DNA of 28,437 nt from Ruminococcaceae bacterium UBA6416 (GCA_002438505.1 DJPI01000075.1:1-28437), one strand, 5' to 3'. Counted from the stretch's first letter, positions 1 through 6,968 are shown. Notes: generated by a model not told the origin, from the sequence alone. Translations and numbers: made by a program.

Positions 1-72
1 AAATAAAAGGAAAGGCAAGAAACCGGGAGCCTAAATTCAGATGCTAGATTTTGCGGAAATTTTTAATGTTCT

Positions 73-121
73 GCAAGAGGTTGGGTCATTGACACATCAA
101 CCCAACCATAATGCACCTTGC
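73..121. other. Intergenic inverted repeat
   Basis: GGTTGGGT (79-86) is the exact reverse complement of ACCCAACC (100-107), with a 13-nt loop. GCAAG (73-77) can also pair with CTTGC (117-121) outside it. No T-run follows in either direction, so it is not an obvious terminator. No gene is seen in 1-171. Function unknown. Confidence 0.45.
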
Positions 122-133
122 TTTCCAATTTGA

Positions 134-168
134 AATATCCAATATCCAAAATCCAACATCTAACATCT
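134..168. repeat. Degenerate heptamer tandem repeat
   Basis: Five adjacent 7-nt units read AATATCC, AATATCC, AAAATCC, AACATCT, AACATCT. The last two units contain CATCTA, the reverse complement of the TAGATG core of the heptamers at the far right end of the window; a related GATGCTAGAT lies at about 41-50. This is the look of a dispersed short tandem repeat family in intergenic DNA. No coding potential is seen. Confidence 0.6.
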
Positions 169-171
169 ATC

Positions 172-200
172 TTGACAAATTCCGACATAAATGCTAGAAT
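172..200 (+). promoter_or_regulatory. Sigma-A promoter of the small peptide mRNA
   Basis: TTGACA (172-177), a 17-nt spacer and TAGAAT (195-200) form a near-consensus vegetative promoter. The expected start is at about 207-209, so the RNA should begin at or just before GGCUCUGCA, the left arm of the long inverted repeat. This leaves a leader of about 128 nt before the peptide start codon. Confidence 0.8.
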
Positions 201-244
201 AAATTAAAGGCTCTGCACAGACTGAATGTCAGCCTCGCGGCAAG

Positions 245-324
245 GCGGTGCCCTCCTTGAAAGCAAATCCCTATTTTCCGGAGGAAGCATTTTTATTACT
301 TACCTCCGAGATTCACAAGGAGGG
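245..324 (+). promoter_or_regulatory. Leader structure hiding the peptide's ribosome binding site
   Basis: CCCTCCTTG (251-259) pairs perfectly with CAAGGAGGG (316-324), which is the Shine-Dalgarno sequence of the peptide gene. Inside this stem, CGGAGG (279-284) pairs with CCTCCG (303-308). The anti-Shine-Dalgarno strand shares GCGGTGCCCTC (245-255) with the 5' end of the opposing RNA, so cis and trans repression could use the same bases. The pairing is seen in sequence; regulation is inferred. Confidence 0.65.
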
Positions 325-335
325 AGTGTTGTTCA

Positions 336-404
336 ATGGAAATATTGGCAATGCTTATTGTGCTTCTTATTGTAGCCACCGGTTACATAGTAGCAATAAA
401 ATAA
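336..404 (+). CDS. 22-residue hydrophobic membrane peptide, candidate type I toxin
   Basis: The frame begins MEILAMLIV and ends YIVAIK, giving 22 residues that form a single hydrophobic helix with one acidic residue at the N-terminus and a C-terminal lysine. This resembles the small membrane toxins of Firmicutes type I systems (Fst, TxpA/BsrG and holin-like toxin groups) in size and character; no homology is claimed. The start is fixed by a very strong AAGGAGGG site (317-324) with 11 nt to the ATG. The gene has its own near-consensus promoter, a leader that can sequester the ribosome site, and a terminator just after the stop. A convergent promoter lies downstream. It could instead be a small membrane regulator; the surrounding architecture argues for a toxin. 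Confidence 0.65.
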   Translation: MEILAMLIVLLIVATGYIVAIK

Positions 405-411
405 TAACGAG

Positions 412-499
412 TAATAAAAAATAACCGCCCAATCCCCATTGTTGCGGTTATTTTTTAACTAACACTTTGAGGGCACCGCTTTCTGCAGAGCCTTTTTAC
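412..499 (-). ncRNA. Predicted antisense RNA (antitoxin candidate)
   Basis: A perfect minus-strand promoter (506-534) should start an RNA near 499 that ends at the shared bidirectional terminator (416-456), giving about 85-90 nt. No open frame or ribosome site is visible in it. Its 5' part reads GGCUCUGCAG, AAA, GCGGUGCCCUC, which repeats the 5' blocks of the peptide mRNA. It is fully complementary to the mRNA over the terminator hairpin, and its GCCCUC block can pair in trans with the GAGGG of the peptide's ribosome site. Convergent RNAs sharing one terminator is the known layout of the pAD1 par (Fst) system. There the repeats make the RNAs complementary, whereas here they make them identical. 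Existence of the RNA is inferred. Confidence 0.6.
416..456. terminator. Bidirectional terminator shared by convergent RNAs
   Basis: A perfect 13-bp stem pairs 416-428 with 444-456, with a 15-nt loop. The outer part is A/T, so the arms supply T6 in both directions. It lies 11 nt after the peptide stop and is also the natural end for the opposing RNA. Its loops would be the first contact between the two RNAs. Confidence 0.8.
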
Positions 500-505
500 A
501 TTTAT

Positions 506-534
506 ATTATACTCAATCGCCGCTTGTTTGTCAA
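506..534 (-). promoter_or_regulatory. Perfect consensus promoter, antisense direction
   Basis: On the minus strand TTGACA (534-529), a 17-nt spacer and TATAAT (511-506) match the vegetative consensus at all 12 positions. It is stronger than the peptide promoter (TTGACA/TAGAAT), as expected where an antitoxin RNA must be in excess. No minus-strand gene lies within reach downstream, so a non-coding RNA is the likely product. The -35 box lies inside the stem of the plus-strand terminator at 520-544. Confidence 0.85.
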
Positions 535-544
535 GCGGTTTTTT
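520..544 (+). terminator. Second terminator for sense read-through RNA
   Basis: CCGCTTG (520-526) and CAAGCGG (532-538) form a perfect 7-bp stem with a 5-nt loop, followed by T6 (539-544). A sense transcript passing the first terminator would stop here and would include both right-hand repeat arms (469-492). Confidence 0.75.
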
Positions 545-668
545 GTTGCTCAATGTATGGCCGCCTCAAGCGACCCCAATACGAATTCTGCTTTGTTTTA
601 ACGCTCTGCCATAATCAGCTCCTTTTTTGCATAAACATATTAGTGATTCATTCAAAGGAGAGGTTTCA

Positions 669-1541
669 ATGATAATCCGCCTGAAAAAGCTTCACTTTCT
701 TTTTGCCGCTTTGATTGTTCTTTGCGTTTCCTTTTTCCTTGCGCTCAAAGCGGAAAAGCCTGTCCGCCGGGTCTCTGCCGGGAATAACGAACGGGTTTTG
801 CCCGTTGTGATGTATCACCATGTTACCGAAAAGCCCAAGCGCGCCGGAAAATATGTCATCAAAACCGAAGAGCTGCGCCGTGACCTTGAGTATATTGAAA
901 AAAAAGGCTACACAACCGTTTGCGTTCAGGACTTGCTGGACTTCACAGACGGAAAAAAGGAGCTTCCGGAAAAGATTATTATGCTGACCTTTGACGATGG
1001 TTTTGAAAGCGTGATGGAGCTTGCCGAGCCGCTGCTCAAAGAAAAAAAGATGCGCGGCGTGCTTTTTGTTGTCGGAAGTATCACTGAAACCTACTCTGAA
1101 AACCATGACCAGAACGTGAATTACGCCTATCTCGGCTGGGACGATTTGAGTGCTCTTCAAAAGCGCGGCATCTTTGAAATTCAGAACCACACTTATGATA
1201 TGCACAACCTGAACAAGTCCGGGCGCAAAGGAATGGCGCGCAAAAGCGGCGAAAGTCCGCTTGACTATGAAAACGCGCTGACCGATGACCTCACCCGGAT
1301 GCAAAAGCTGCTTGAAGGCCGCAGCGGCATTGAGTCCTCGGCCATTGCTTATCCATATGGAAGCTATTCAAACCATACGCTTGAAATTGTTAAAAAGCTC
1401 GGTTTTCGCGCGTCATTCGTCTGCGAGGAGCGCGTGAACAGAATCACGCCCGGAGACGGCGACTGTCTGTTTGACCTCGGACGATTCAACCGCGCCTCCG
1501 GAAAAAGCACGGAAGAATTTTTTGAAAAGCTTGGGGTGTGA
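669..1541 (+). CDS. Polysaccharide deacetylase (NodB domain), membrane-anchored
   Basis: This 290-residue protein is a carbohydrate esterase family 4 (NodB-type) deacetylase that removes acetyl groups from an extracellular glycan such as peptidoglycan or a surface N-acetylated polymer. Residues about 6-26 are one hydrophobic segment (signal peptide or anchor). The first NodB motif is TFDDG at 107-111, giving the catalytic base and metal aspartate. The metal histidines are in HTYDMH (H174, H179). AYPYG at 227-231 is the motif 3 region. The start at 669 is preferred over an in-frame upstream ATG at 627 because AAAGGAGAGG lies 5 nt before it. The exact glycan cannot be told from sequence. Confidence 0.88.
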   Translation: MIIRLKKLHFLFAALIVLCVSFFLALKAEKPVRRVSAGNNERVLPVVMYHHVTEKPKRAGKYVIKTEELRRDLEYIEKKGYTTVCVQDLLDFTDGKKELPEKIIMLTFDDGFESVMELAEPLLKEKKMRGVLFVVGSITETYSENHDQNVNYAYLGWDDLSALQKRGIFEIQNHTYDMHNLNKSGRKGMARKSGESPLDYENALTDDLTRMQKLLEGRSGIESSAIAYPYGSYSNHTLEIVKKLGFRASFVCEERVNRITPGDGDCLFDLGRFNRASGKSTEEFFEKLGV

Positions 1542-1582
1542 CCGTGCTGAGGCTCACGCTCTAAAACACACTCAAATTTTCC

Positions 1583-1611
1583 TTGCAATAGTACATTTAA
1601 TATGTTAGAAT
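1583..1611 (+). promoter_or_regulatory. Promoter of the zinc-ribbon/SH3 gene
   Basis: TTGCAA (1583-1588), a 17-nt spacer and TAGAAT (1606-1611). It lies about 70 nt before the chosen start codon, so the gene is transcribed separately from the upstream deacetylase. Confidence 0.65.
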
Positions 1612-1678
1612 AGTACGGATAATGCAGCAACATTGTTGCAGTTTCAGATTTTTGGAAAATATGGGAGTTGAAAAGAAT

Positions 1679-3034
1679 ATGAAGTGCAGTTTTTGCGGCC
1701 ATGAGCTTGAAAAGGGCTCAAACTTCTGCCCCGAATGCGGAACAATGATGAGCTTTGATGATGAACCGCAGGAGCAGAGCCAAGTCTCAGCCGAACAAAA
1801 ATATGAACCCGACAGCGCCGATACATACGCAAAAAATCCCGTTGAAGGCGCCGTTCCCTCAAAACAGCCGGAAGAGGAGGAAGTCTCCGTTCCGGAATAC
1901 ATTCCCAAAGCGCCCTCCGCTTTTGAAGATTACAACACAATCAGAAGCAATGAGGAGGCCGCCGAGGCGAAAAATGAACCGGAAGAGGAGGATGACCCCT
2001 TTGCCGAGCTTCATCCGGATGACAAAAATGAAGGCGGTTTCGCGCCCTCATCCTCCGAGGATAATGAGCCGGAGGACATCTCGGACGATGATGATATGTA
2101 TGTTAAAACAGGAAAAAGCAAAAAAGGAACGGCCGCCATTGCCGTCCTTGCCGTTATTCTTGTTGCGGTCATCGTTGTCGGCGTGAGCGCGGTCAAAAAC
2201 GGACCTGATGGCATCCTCTCCGTTTTCAAAAGAGCGGAAACAACCGCAAGCCCGGACGCCGGAACCTCCGAGCCGTCAAGCGAAAGCACGGCGCCCTCCT
2301 CGGCGGAAAAAGCAACGGAGAAAACAACCGCAAAGGACGAAAGCAAAACGACCGTCTCAAAGCCCTCCGAAAGCAAAACAACCGCAAAGCCGGAAACAAC
2401 AACCGGTGAAAGGAAAACAACCGCTCTCGCGTCAACAAAGCCTTCCTCAACAACCAAGGCTTACACAACAAGAGCCTATACCACAACAAGAAATTCAACA
2501 ACAAAGCCTCAAACAACCGCCGCGCCGGCAACAACCGCTCAGTCGCTCAAAAAGCCGGACAAGTATTACAGCAGCGCAAAAACAAGATACGCCTCCGTCA
2601 ACGGCATTTCAATGAGACTGCGCCCGTCCGCCTCCTCCGGCGTCAGAGCCTCCCTTTCAATCGGTGGAGAGGTTAAAGTGTATGCGGAAGAAAACGGCTT
2701 CTATTATGCTTATTATCCGCGCTACGGCGTTTACGGCTGGGTCAACGCAAAGTATCTTTCAAGTGAAAGACCCGTTGCTCAAAAGGAGGTCAAGGTCTCC
2801 GGCGTTGTTTCGCCCGATAAGACCTATTCAAGCCCGAAAACAAAAACCGTCACCGCCTCTGAGGGTCTCAGGCTCAGGAAGGGTCCCGGAACGGATTACT
2901 CAACCATCCGCTATCTCGGAAAGGGCTATCCCGTTTCCGTCAAGGGTGAAAGCAGCAAGAATCCCGGCTGGGTATATGTTACGGACATAACAAGAGGAAT
3001 TTCGGGCTGGGTTTCCGCCGCATATCTTAAATGA
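1679..3034 (+). CDS. Zinc-ribbon / transmembrane / tandem SH3 protein
   Basis: A 451-residue protein with a clear order of parts: an N-terminal zinc ribbon with C3, C6, C17 and C20; a long acidic, proline- and glutamate-rich linker to about residue 145; one transmembrane segment at about 151-171 after a lysine-rich stop; a threonine/lysine-rich low-complexity stalk to about 300; then two bacterial SH3 domains (about 300-361 and 388-451) ending in GWVNAKYL and GWVSAAYL motifs. The zinc ribbon is predicted to be cytoplasmic and the SH3 domains to face the cell wall and bind peptidoglycan. The start at 1679 is chosen because GGGAG lies 11 nt upstream; ATG 1661 overlaps that site. Likely a wall-sensing or structural protein; the partner is unknown. 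It may be co-transcribed with the GH2 gene 34 nt downstream. Confidence 0.85.
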   Translation: MKCSFCGHELEKGSNFCPECGTMMSFDDEPQEQSQVSAEQKYEPDSADTYAKNPVEGAVPSKQPEEEEVSVPEYIPKAPSAFEDYNTIRSNEEAAEAKNEPEEEDDPFAELHPDDKNEGGFAPSSSEDNEPEDISDDDDMYVKTGKSKKGTAAIAVLAVILVAVIVVGVSAVKNGPDGILSVFKRAETTASPDAGTSEPSSESTAPSSAEKATEKTTAKDESKTTVSKPSESKTTAKPETTTGERKTTALASTKPSSTTKAYTTRAYTTTRNSTTKPQTTAAPATTAQSLKKPDKYYSSAKTRYASVNGISMRLRPSASSGVRASLSIGGEVKVYAEENGFYYAYYPRYGVYGWVNAKYLSSERPVAQKEVKVSGVVSPDKTYSSPKTKTVTASEGLRLRKGPGTDYSTIRYLGKGYPVSVKGESSKNPGWVYVTDITRGISGWVSAAYLK

Positions 3035-3068
3035 GTGAATAAAACAAGAATATAAAAGGAGAACAAAA

Positions 3069-4832
3069 ATGGTAACATTAAAAACACGCTGGACTCAAGG
3101 CGCAATGTGCGATGCTCCTCATCAGGAATATCCGCGTCCGCAGATGGTCAGAGAAAACTGGCTCAACCTCAATGGAATGTTTGATTACGCAATCACCGAT
3201 GAAAACGCAGAATGGTTCACCGAGCCGGACGGAAAAATCCGCGTTCCCTTTGCCATTGAAAGCTGCCTTTCCGGCGTTTGCAAAAGAGTTGGCAAAAATC
3301 AGCGCCTCTGGTATAAAAAGACCTTCACCCTCCCCGAGTCATTCAAGGGAAAAAGAGTTCTCATCCACTTCGGCGCAATCGACTGGGAAAGCAAGATTTA
3401 CGTCAACAAAAAGCTTGTTGCCTCCCATATCGGCGGCTACTGCCCGATTTCCGCAGACATCACGGACGCTCTTGAAAGCGGCGAAAACGAGCTTGTTGTC
3501 TGGGTCTATGACCCCACGGACGAGGGCTGGCAGAACCGCGGAAAGCAGGCAAGCTTCTCCCACGGCTTCTGGTACACCTCAACAACCGGAATTTGGCAGA
3601 CCGTCTGGCTTGAGGCCGTTCCGGAAAGTTACATTGAAAAATATAAACTCACACCCGATATCGACAAGGGCGTTTTGAACATTGAAACAACCGTTTCCGG
3701 AGACGGAGAGCTTGAAATCACCGTTCTTGACGGGGAAACCGTTGTTTACAAAAAAGCGCTCAAAAAAAGCGACAGCGTTGAAATTCCGGACGCAAAGCTT
3801 TGGTCGCCGGAAAGCCCGTTCCTTTATGACTTTGTTCTCACGCTCAAAAGCAAAGAAAGCGTTGACACCGTCAAGGGATATTTCGGAATGAGGAAGTTCA
3901 GCATCGGTCAGCATGACGGCTACGCAAGACTCTTTCTCAACAACAAGCCGTATTTCCAGAAGGGTCTCCTTGACCAGGGCTATTGGAGTGACGGCGGTCT
4001 CACCGCACCGTGCGATGAGGCGCTGATTTATGACATTGAAGCAATGAAGCGTCTCGGCTTCAATATGCTCAGAAAGCACATCAAGGTTGAGCCGGAGCGC
4101 TGGTACTATCACTGCGACAGGCTCGGAATCATTGTCTGGCAGGACATGGTCAGCGGCGGAAAAGAGCTTGACGCTTTCCACGCCGGCTTTCTTCCGAACA
4201 TTCAGGGCCTCATCAGCCCCATCATCTATTCAAGCCTCAAGGATAATAAATACGCAACCTTTCACCGCGACAGAATTGAATGGAGAACGCAGTTTGAGGA
4301 AGAGCTTTTTGAAATGATGGACTTCCTTCATAACCACACCTCAATCGGCTGCTGGGTTCCGTTCAACGAGGGCTGGGGTCAGTTTGACGCAAAGCGTATC
4401 GGTGACGCCGTCAAGAAAAAGGACCCGTCAAGAATTGTTGACCACGCGAGCGGATGGTATGACCAGAAGGGCTGCGATCTGCGCAGTATCCACCGCTACA
4501 TCCTCCCCGTCACCGCGCCGAAATATGACGGCAGACCCTTTGTTCTGAGCGAATACGGCGGCTACAGCCAGATTCTTGACGGCCACGTTTGGAACAAGAG
4601 CAAGTCCTTTGGCTATCAGATGTATGAGAGCAAGGAAGCCCTCACCGCCGCCTACAGAAAGCTGCATGAAAAGCAGGTTATCCCGGCGATGAAAAAAGGC
4701 CTTTCCGCAACGGTTTATACTCAGGTTTCGGACGTTGAGTTTGAGGTCAACGGAATGCTGACCTATGACCGCGAGATTGTCAAGCTTGACGAGGACACCG
4801 TCAGAGAAATGAACGAAAAGCTCACATTCTGA
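3069..4832 (+). CDS. Glycoside hydrolase family 2 enzyme
   Basis: A 587-residue retaining beta-glycosidase of family GH2. It has a jelly-roll sugar-binding domain (about 15-180), an immunoglobulin-like domain (about 185-275) and a TIM barrel (about 280-585). The acid/base is E434 in FNEGW and the nucleophile is probably E495 in SEYGG. No signal peptide is seen, so it should act in the cytoplasm on imported oligosaccharides. The start follows AAAAGGAG by 7 nt. GH2 covers beta-galactosidases, glucuronidases and mannosidases, and the substrate cannot be fixed from motifs alone. It lacks the large extra C-terminal domains of LacZ. It ends at a terminator shared with the convergent operon. Confidence 0.87.
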   Translation: MVTLKTRWTQGAMCDAPHQEYPRPQMVRENWLNLNGMFDYAITDENAEWFTEPDGKIRVPFAIESCLSGVCKRVGKNQRLWYKKTFTLPESFKGKRVLIHFGAIDWESKIYVNKKLVASHIGGYCPISADITDALESGENELVVWVYDPTDEGWQNRGKQASFSHGFWYTSTTGIWQTVWLEAVPESYIEKYKLTPDIDKGVLNIETTVSGDGELEITVLDGETVVYKKALKKSDSVEIPDAKLWSPESPFLYDFVLTLKSKESVDTVKGYFGMRKFSIGQHDGYARLFLNNKPYFQKGLLDQGYWSDGGLTAPCDEALIYDIEAMKRLGFNMLRKHIKVEPERWYYHCDRLGIIVWQDMVSGGKELDAFHAGFLPNIQGLISPIIYSSLKDNKYATFHRDRIEWRTQFEEELFEMMDFLHNHTSIGCWVPFNEGWGQFDAKRIGDAVKKKDPSRIVDHASGWYDQKGCDLRSIHRYILPVTAPKYDGRPFVLSEYGGYSQILDGHVWNKSKSFGYQMYESKEALTAAYRKLHEKQVIPAMKKGLSATVYTQVSDVEFEVNGMLTYDREIVKLDEDTVREMNEKLTF

Positions 4833-4841
4833 GAATATAAT

Positions 4842-4880
4842 AAAAGCAGGAGACACCCGTCAAGAGTGACTCCTGCTTTT
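4842..4880. terminator. Bidirectional terminator between convergent genes
   Basis: A perfect 11-bp stem pairs 4842-4852 with 4870-4880, with a 17-nt loop and T6 on the plus side and T4 on the minus side. The stop codon of the minus-strand lipoprotein gene (4860-4862) lies in the loop. Confidence 0.85.
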
Positions 4881-5867
4881 TTCAACGGTTTTAAAAATTT
4901 TTTCAATCAGCCTTTTGTTTTGAGTAACCTTGTACTTGCTTGAAAGCGCAGCAATTTTCTTTTCCACCCACGGCATTTTGATATATTCAAGAACCTCGCT
5001 TTCATACTGCCTGAAAGCGTCCTCATCGTTTGTTGCTATTGTGCAGCGCTCAATGAGATAGATTGAGTTTCCGCTTTCAATGACCCGGCCGGTTCCGTGA
5101 GAGACGGAGCTGACTTTTTCAAAGAAGTCATCGTCATACATCTCATCGCCCTTTTTGGCCAGGTTGACCTCAAGCGCCTGCGTTGCAACAAGGTTAATGC
5201 TGCGGCAGTATTGCGCGTTAAGTGTGTCAATATCGGTTCCGTTCTGAAGCTTTTTTGCCATCGAGTAAAACTGTTCTTCAAGAGCGGATTTTTCCTTTTC
5301 CGTGAGTGGAACCGTTTCCCCCCTTGTGTTGACCTTGGTCAACGGAGCTTCAATCGCTTTGAAGCCAACATAAAGCTCAACAAAGCTCTGCTTGAGCTCA
5401 TCCTGGGAAACCTCGTTTTTTCCGCCCTTTCCAAAATAATGGGAAACAATCTGCTTTTTCCCGGCCGAGGAAAGCTCGGCGTTTAAAACGTCCTCCTTGC
5501 TGACGCCTATGCTTTTGTAATGCGCACCGAAAAGGCTCCAAAGTCCGTCCGTTTTGCTGTTCGCATCGCTTTTGAGATATTGCTCGGTTTTGATTTTGTT
5601 TTCCTTCATGAAGTTCTGAACCGCAACATACCTTTTGCAAAGCTCATATGCAGCCGAAAGGACGTTTTCCTTTGTGTTCTCTTTTATCGAGTACGCCTTT
5701 GGATTCGCCGTGACGCAGTCAAGGTAATAGGCAAAAATACCCTTTGAAACGCCCGTGTTTTCAATCACGAGCGGATTTTTTCCGCCGAGACCGCAGGAGC
5801 AAAGCGAAAAAACCAGCGCACACAAAAGCAAAAGGGGAAAGACCTTTTTCACTGTTCCTTTTTTCAT
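4860..5867 (-). CDS. Foldase-like lipoprotein
   Basis: A 335-residue secreted lipoprotein. The signal peptide ends in a lipobox (LCSC) with lipidated C25. The early mature part, with GVSKGIFAYYLD and helical stretches, resembles the N-terminal chaperone domain of SurA/PrsA-type foldases. A C-terminal stretch reading GTGRVIESGNSIYLIERC is like the edge of a parvulin-type fold, but no full prolyl isomerase domain can be recognised. It is probably a post-translocation folding factor on the outer face of the membrane. Its start codon overlaps the previous stop as TGATG, so it is translationally coupled to the SecB-like gene. That pairing suggests a shared secretion job, which is inference. Confidence 0.7.
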   Translation of the reverse strand: MKKGTVKKVFPLLLLCALVFSLCSCGLGGKNPLVIENTGVSKGIFAYYLDCVTANPKAYSIKENTKENVLSAAYELCKRYVAVQNFMKENKIKTEQYLKSDANSKTDGLWSLFGAHYKSIGVSKEDVLNAELSSAGKKQIVSHYFGKGGKNEVSQDELKQSFVELYVGFKAIEAPLTKVNTRGETVPLTEKEKSALEEQFYSMAKKLQNGTDIDTLNAQYCRSINLVATQALEVNLAKKGDEMYDDDFFEKVSSVSHGTGRVIESGNSIYLIERCTIATNDEDAFRQYESEVLEYIKMPWVEKKIAALSSKYKVTQNKRLIEKIFKTVEKSRSHS

Positions 5868-6271
5868 CAGCTTTCCGCCTCGGCGCCCTTCATGTCAAAG
5901 CGATAAATTTCCTGCTCTTCAATGTCGATATTCCGAACGATAATGGGCTTGATTCCGGCGTTTGCGGTGATTGTTGTTATGAGCGCCTTTGCAAGCGGGA
6001 AAAGCTCCTTGAACGTGTCAACGTGAACAAACTCCTTTTCAACCCCGCTCTTGATTTCAAAAATACCCTTAACCTCAACGGTGATGTTCAAAACGTCCGG
6101 GTGGTCTTTGTCAAGAACCTCAATGCAGAGCGTTGCCTCGCAGACCGAGCCGTTGGTATATTTGACGTTATGGGAAACCTTGTTGTTGAGCTTGAGCTGA
6201 ACGGTGGACTGAACAAAGTTGTTGAATGTTATCCGGCTGACTTTATATGCTTTGAGCTGAACATTGGTCAT
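5867..6271 (-). CDS. SecB-like export chaperone
   Basis: A 134-residue protein with the SecB fold pattern: an N-terminal strand-rich region, then LFPLAKALITTITANAGIKP, which aligns by eye with the LFPYARECITSMVSRGTFP helix region of E. coli SecB, then a final short strand. SecB tetramers hold unfolded preproteins for SecA. SecB is typical of proteobacteria and uncommon in Firmicutes, where relatives are often tied to toxin-antitoxin modules; no toxin gene is adjacent here. The start at 6271 is preferred over ATG 6277 because AAGGAG is only 2 nt from the earlier ATG but 7-8 nt from this one. It lies 15 nt after the YdcF-like gene and is coupled to the lipoprotein gene. Confidence 0.68.
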   Translation of the reverse strand: MTNVQLKAYKVSRITFNNFVQSTVQLKLNNKVSHNVKYTNGSVCEATLCIEVLDKDHPDVLNITVEVKGIFEIKSGVEKEFVHVDTFKELFPLAKALITTITANAGIKPIIVRNIDIEEQEIYRFDMKGAEAES

Positions 6272-6286
6272 TTTCATTCTCCTTGG

Positions 6287-6910
6287 TTAAATTATTTTCA
6301 TTTTTGACAAAGCAGAGGCGTGCTTTCCGAGGTACTCCCGGTAAAGCAGCGGAAAAACAAGCCCCTCATAAACATAGAAAAGTGCGCGACCCTTTTTTGG
6401 TGAAGGAGCCGGAACGGAGGACACGTTCACGCCGACAAGCGAGGCTATCACCGATGCGCGCATAAGGTGAAAGTCACTTGAGATGAAGGCGATTTTCGGC
6501 TCCGTTTTATCCTTTTGCTCCTCAATAATTTTTTTTGCGTTGACAAAGTTTTCAAATGTTGTTTGTGATTTGTCCTCAAGCAGAATTCTTCCGCTTTCAA
6601 TGCCGTTTTGGATGAGGATATCCTTGATTGCCTGAGCCTCGCTTTTTGTCTGATCCTCATGGACAATTCCGCCGCAGCAGATTGCCTTCACGCTTTTGTG
6701 CTCAGTCAAAAATTTTGCAGCAGCCTCTGCACGCAGGCGCAGCATTTCATCCGGGGTGTCACCCTTGACGCGGCAGCCGAGGATTAAAAGATAATCCGGC
6801 GTTCCGGAAAGGCTTCCGTTTTTTGCGGCGGCCTCACACGCGGCAAAACCGGCGCAAAGCCCGGCGAGTGCGGCAGCCGAGGCGGCAAAAGCAGCGTTTA
6901 TAACTTTCAT
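6287..6910 (-). CDS. DUF218 (YdcF/SanA-like) envelope protein
   Basis: A 207-residue protein with an alanine-rich N-terminal membrane segment (about 5-27) and a DUF218 domain: LGCRVKGDTPDEML, the CCGG turn, SEAQAIKDIL, then KSQTTFENFVNAKKI and SSDFHLMRA. This family contains YdcF, SanA and ElyC, membrane-linked proteins connected to envelope integrity and lipid-carrier or peptidoglycan precursor metabolism. The start at 6910 has GGAG 8 nt upstream; the earlier in-frame GTG overlaps that site. It is the first gene of a three-gene operon with the SecB-like and lipoprotein genes. Confidence 0.82.
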   Translation of the reverse strand: MKVINAAFAASAAALAGLCAGFAACEAAAKNGSLSGTPDYLLILGCRVKGDTPDEMLRLRAEAAAKFLTEHKSVKAICCGGIVHEDQTKSEAQAIKDILIQNGIESGRILLEDKSQTTFENFVNAKKIIEEQKDKTEPKIAFISSDFHLMRASVIASLVGVNVSSVPAPSPKKGRALFYVYEGLVFPLLYREYLGKHASALSKMKII

Positions 6911-6939
6911 CCGTATCACTCCAAAAATTATTTGCTTTC

Positions 6940-6968
6940 ATTTTATCACAGTTTTCCGAATATTGGAA
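6940..6968 (-). promoter_or_regulatory. Promoter of the ydcF-like/secB-like/lipoprotein operon
   Basis: On the minus strand TTCCAA (6968-6963), a 17-nt spacer and TAAAAT (6945-6940) preceded by an extended TGA. It lies 30 nt upstream of the chosen start. Confidence 0.55.

Larger units (their letters stand above)
209..492. repeat. Long-range inverted repeat enclosing the peptide gene
   Basis: GGCTCTGCA (209-217) is the exact reverse complement of TGCAGAGCC (484-492), and GCGGTGCCCTC (245-255) is the exact reverse complement of GAGGGCACCGC (469-479). The left arm carries 27 extra bases (218-244), including a small CTGA/TCAG hairpin, where the right arm has 4. Both convergent RNAs from this locus therefore start with the same two sequence blocks. 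A read-through sense RNA could close its 5' end on its 3' end, as long-range folded type I toxin mRNAs do. A MITE-like element is an alternative reading, but no target duplication is evident. Confidence 0.75.

Noticed and set aside
209..492. MITE or other transposon remnant
   Set aside because: The inverted arms fit, but no target duplication is seen, and the two promoters, the terminator and the coding frame explain the structure better. It is kept only as an alternative.
666..1304. 212-residue minus-strand frame opposite the deacetylase
   Set aside because: Shadow of a real gene. It has no family motif, and the plus-strand protein has clear NodB motifs.
3579..4181. 200-residue minus-strand frame inside the GH2 gene
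   Set aside because: Shadow frame without a ribosome site. The GH2 catalytic motifs lie on the plus strand.
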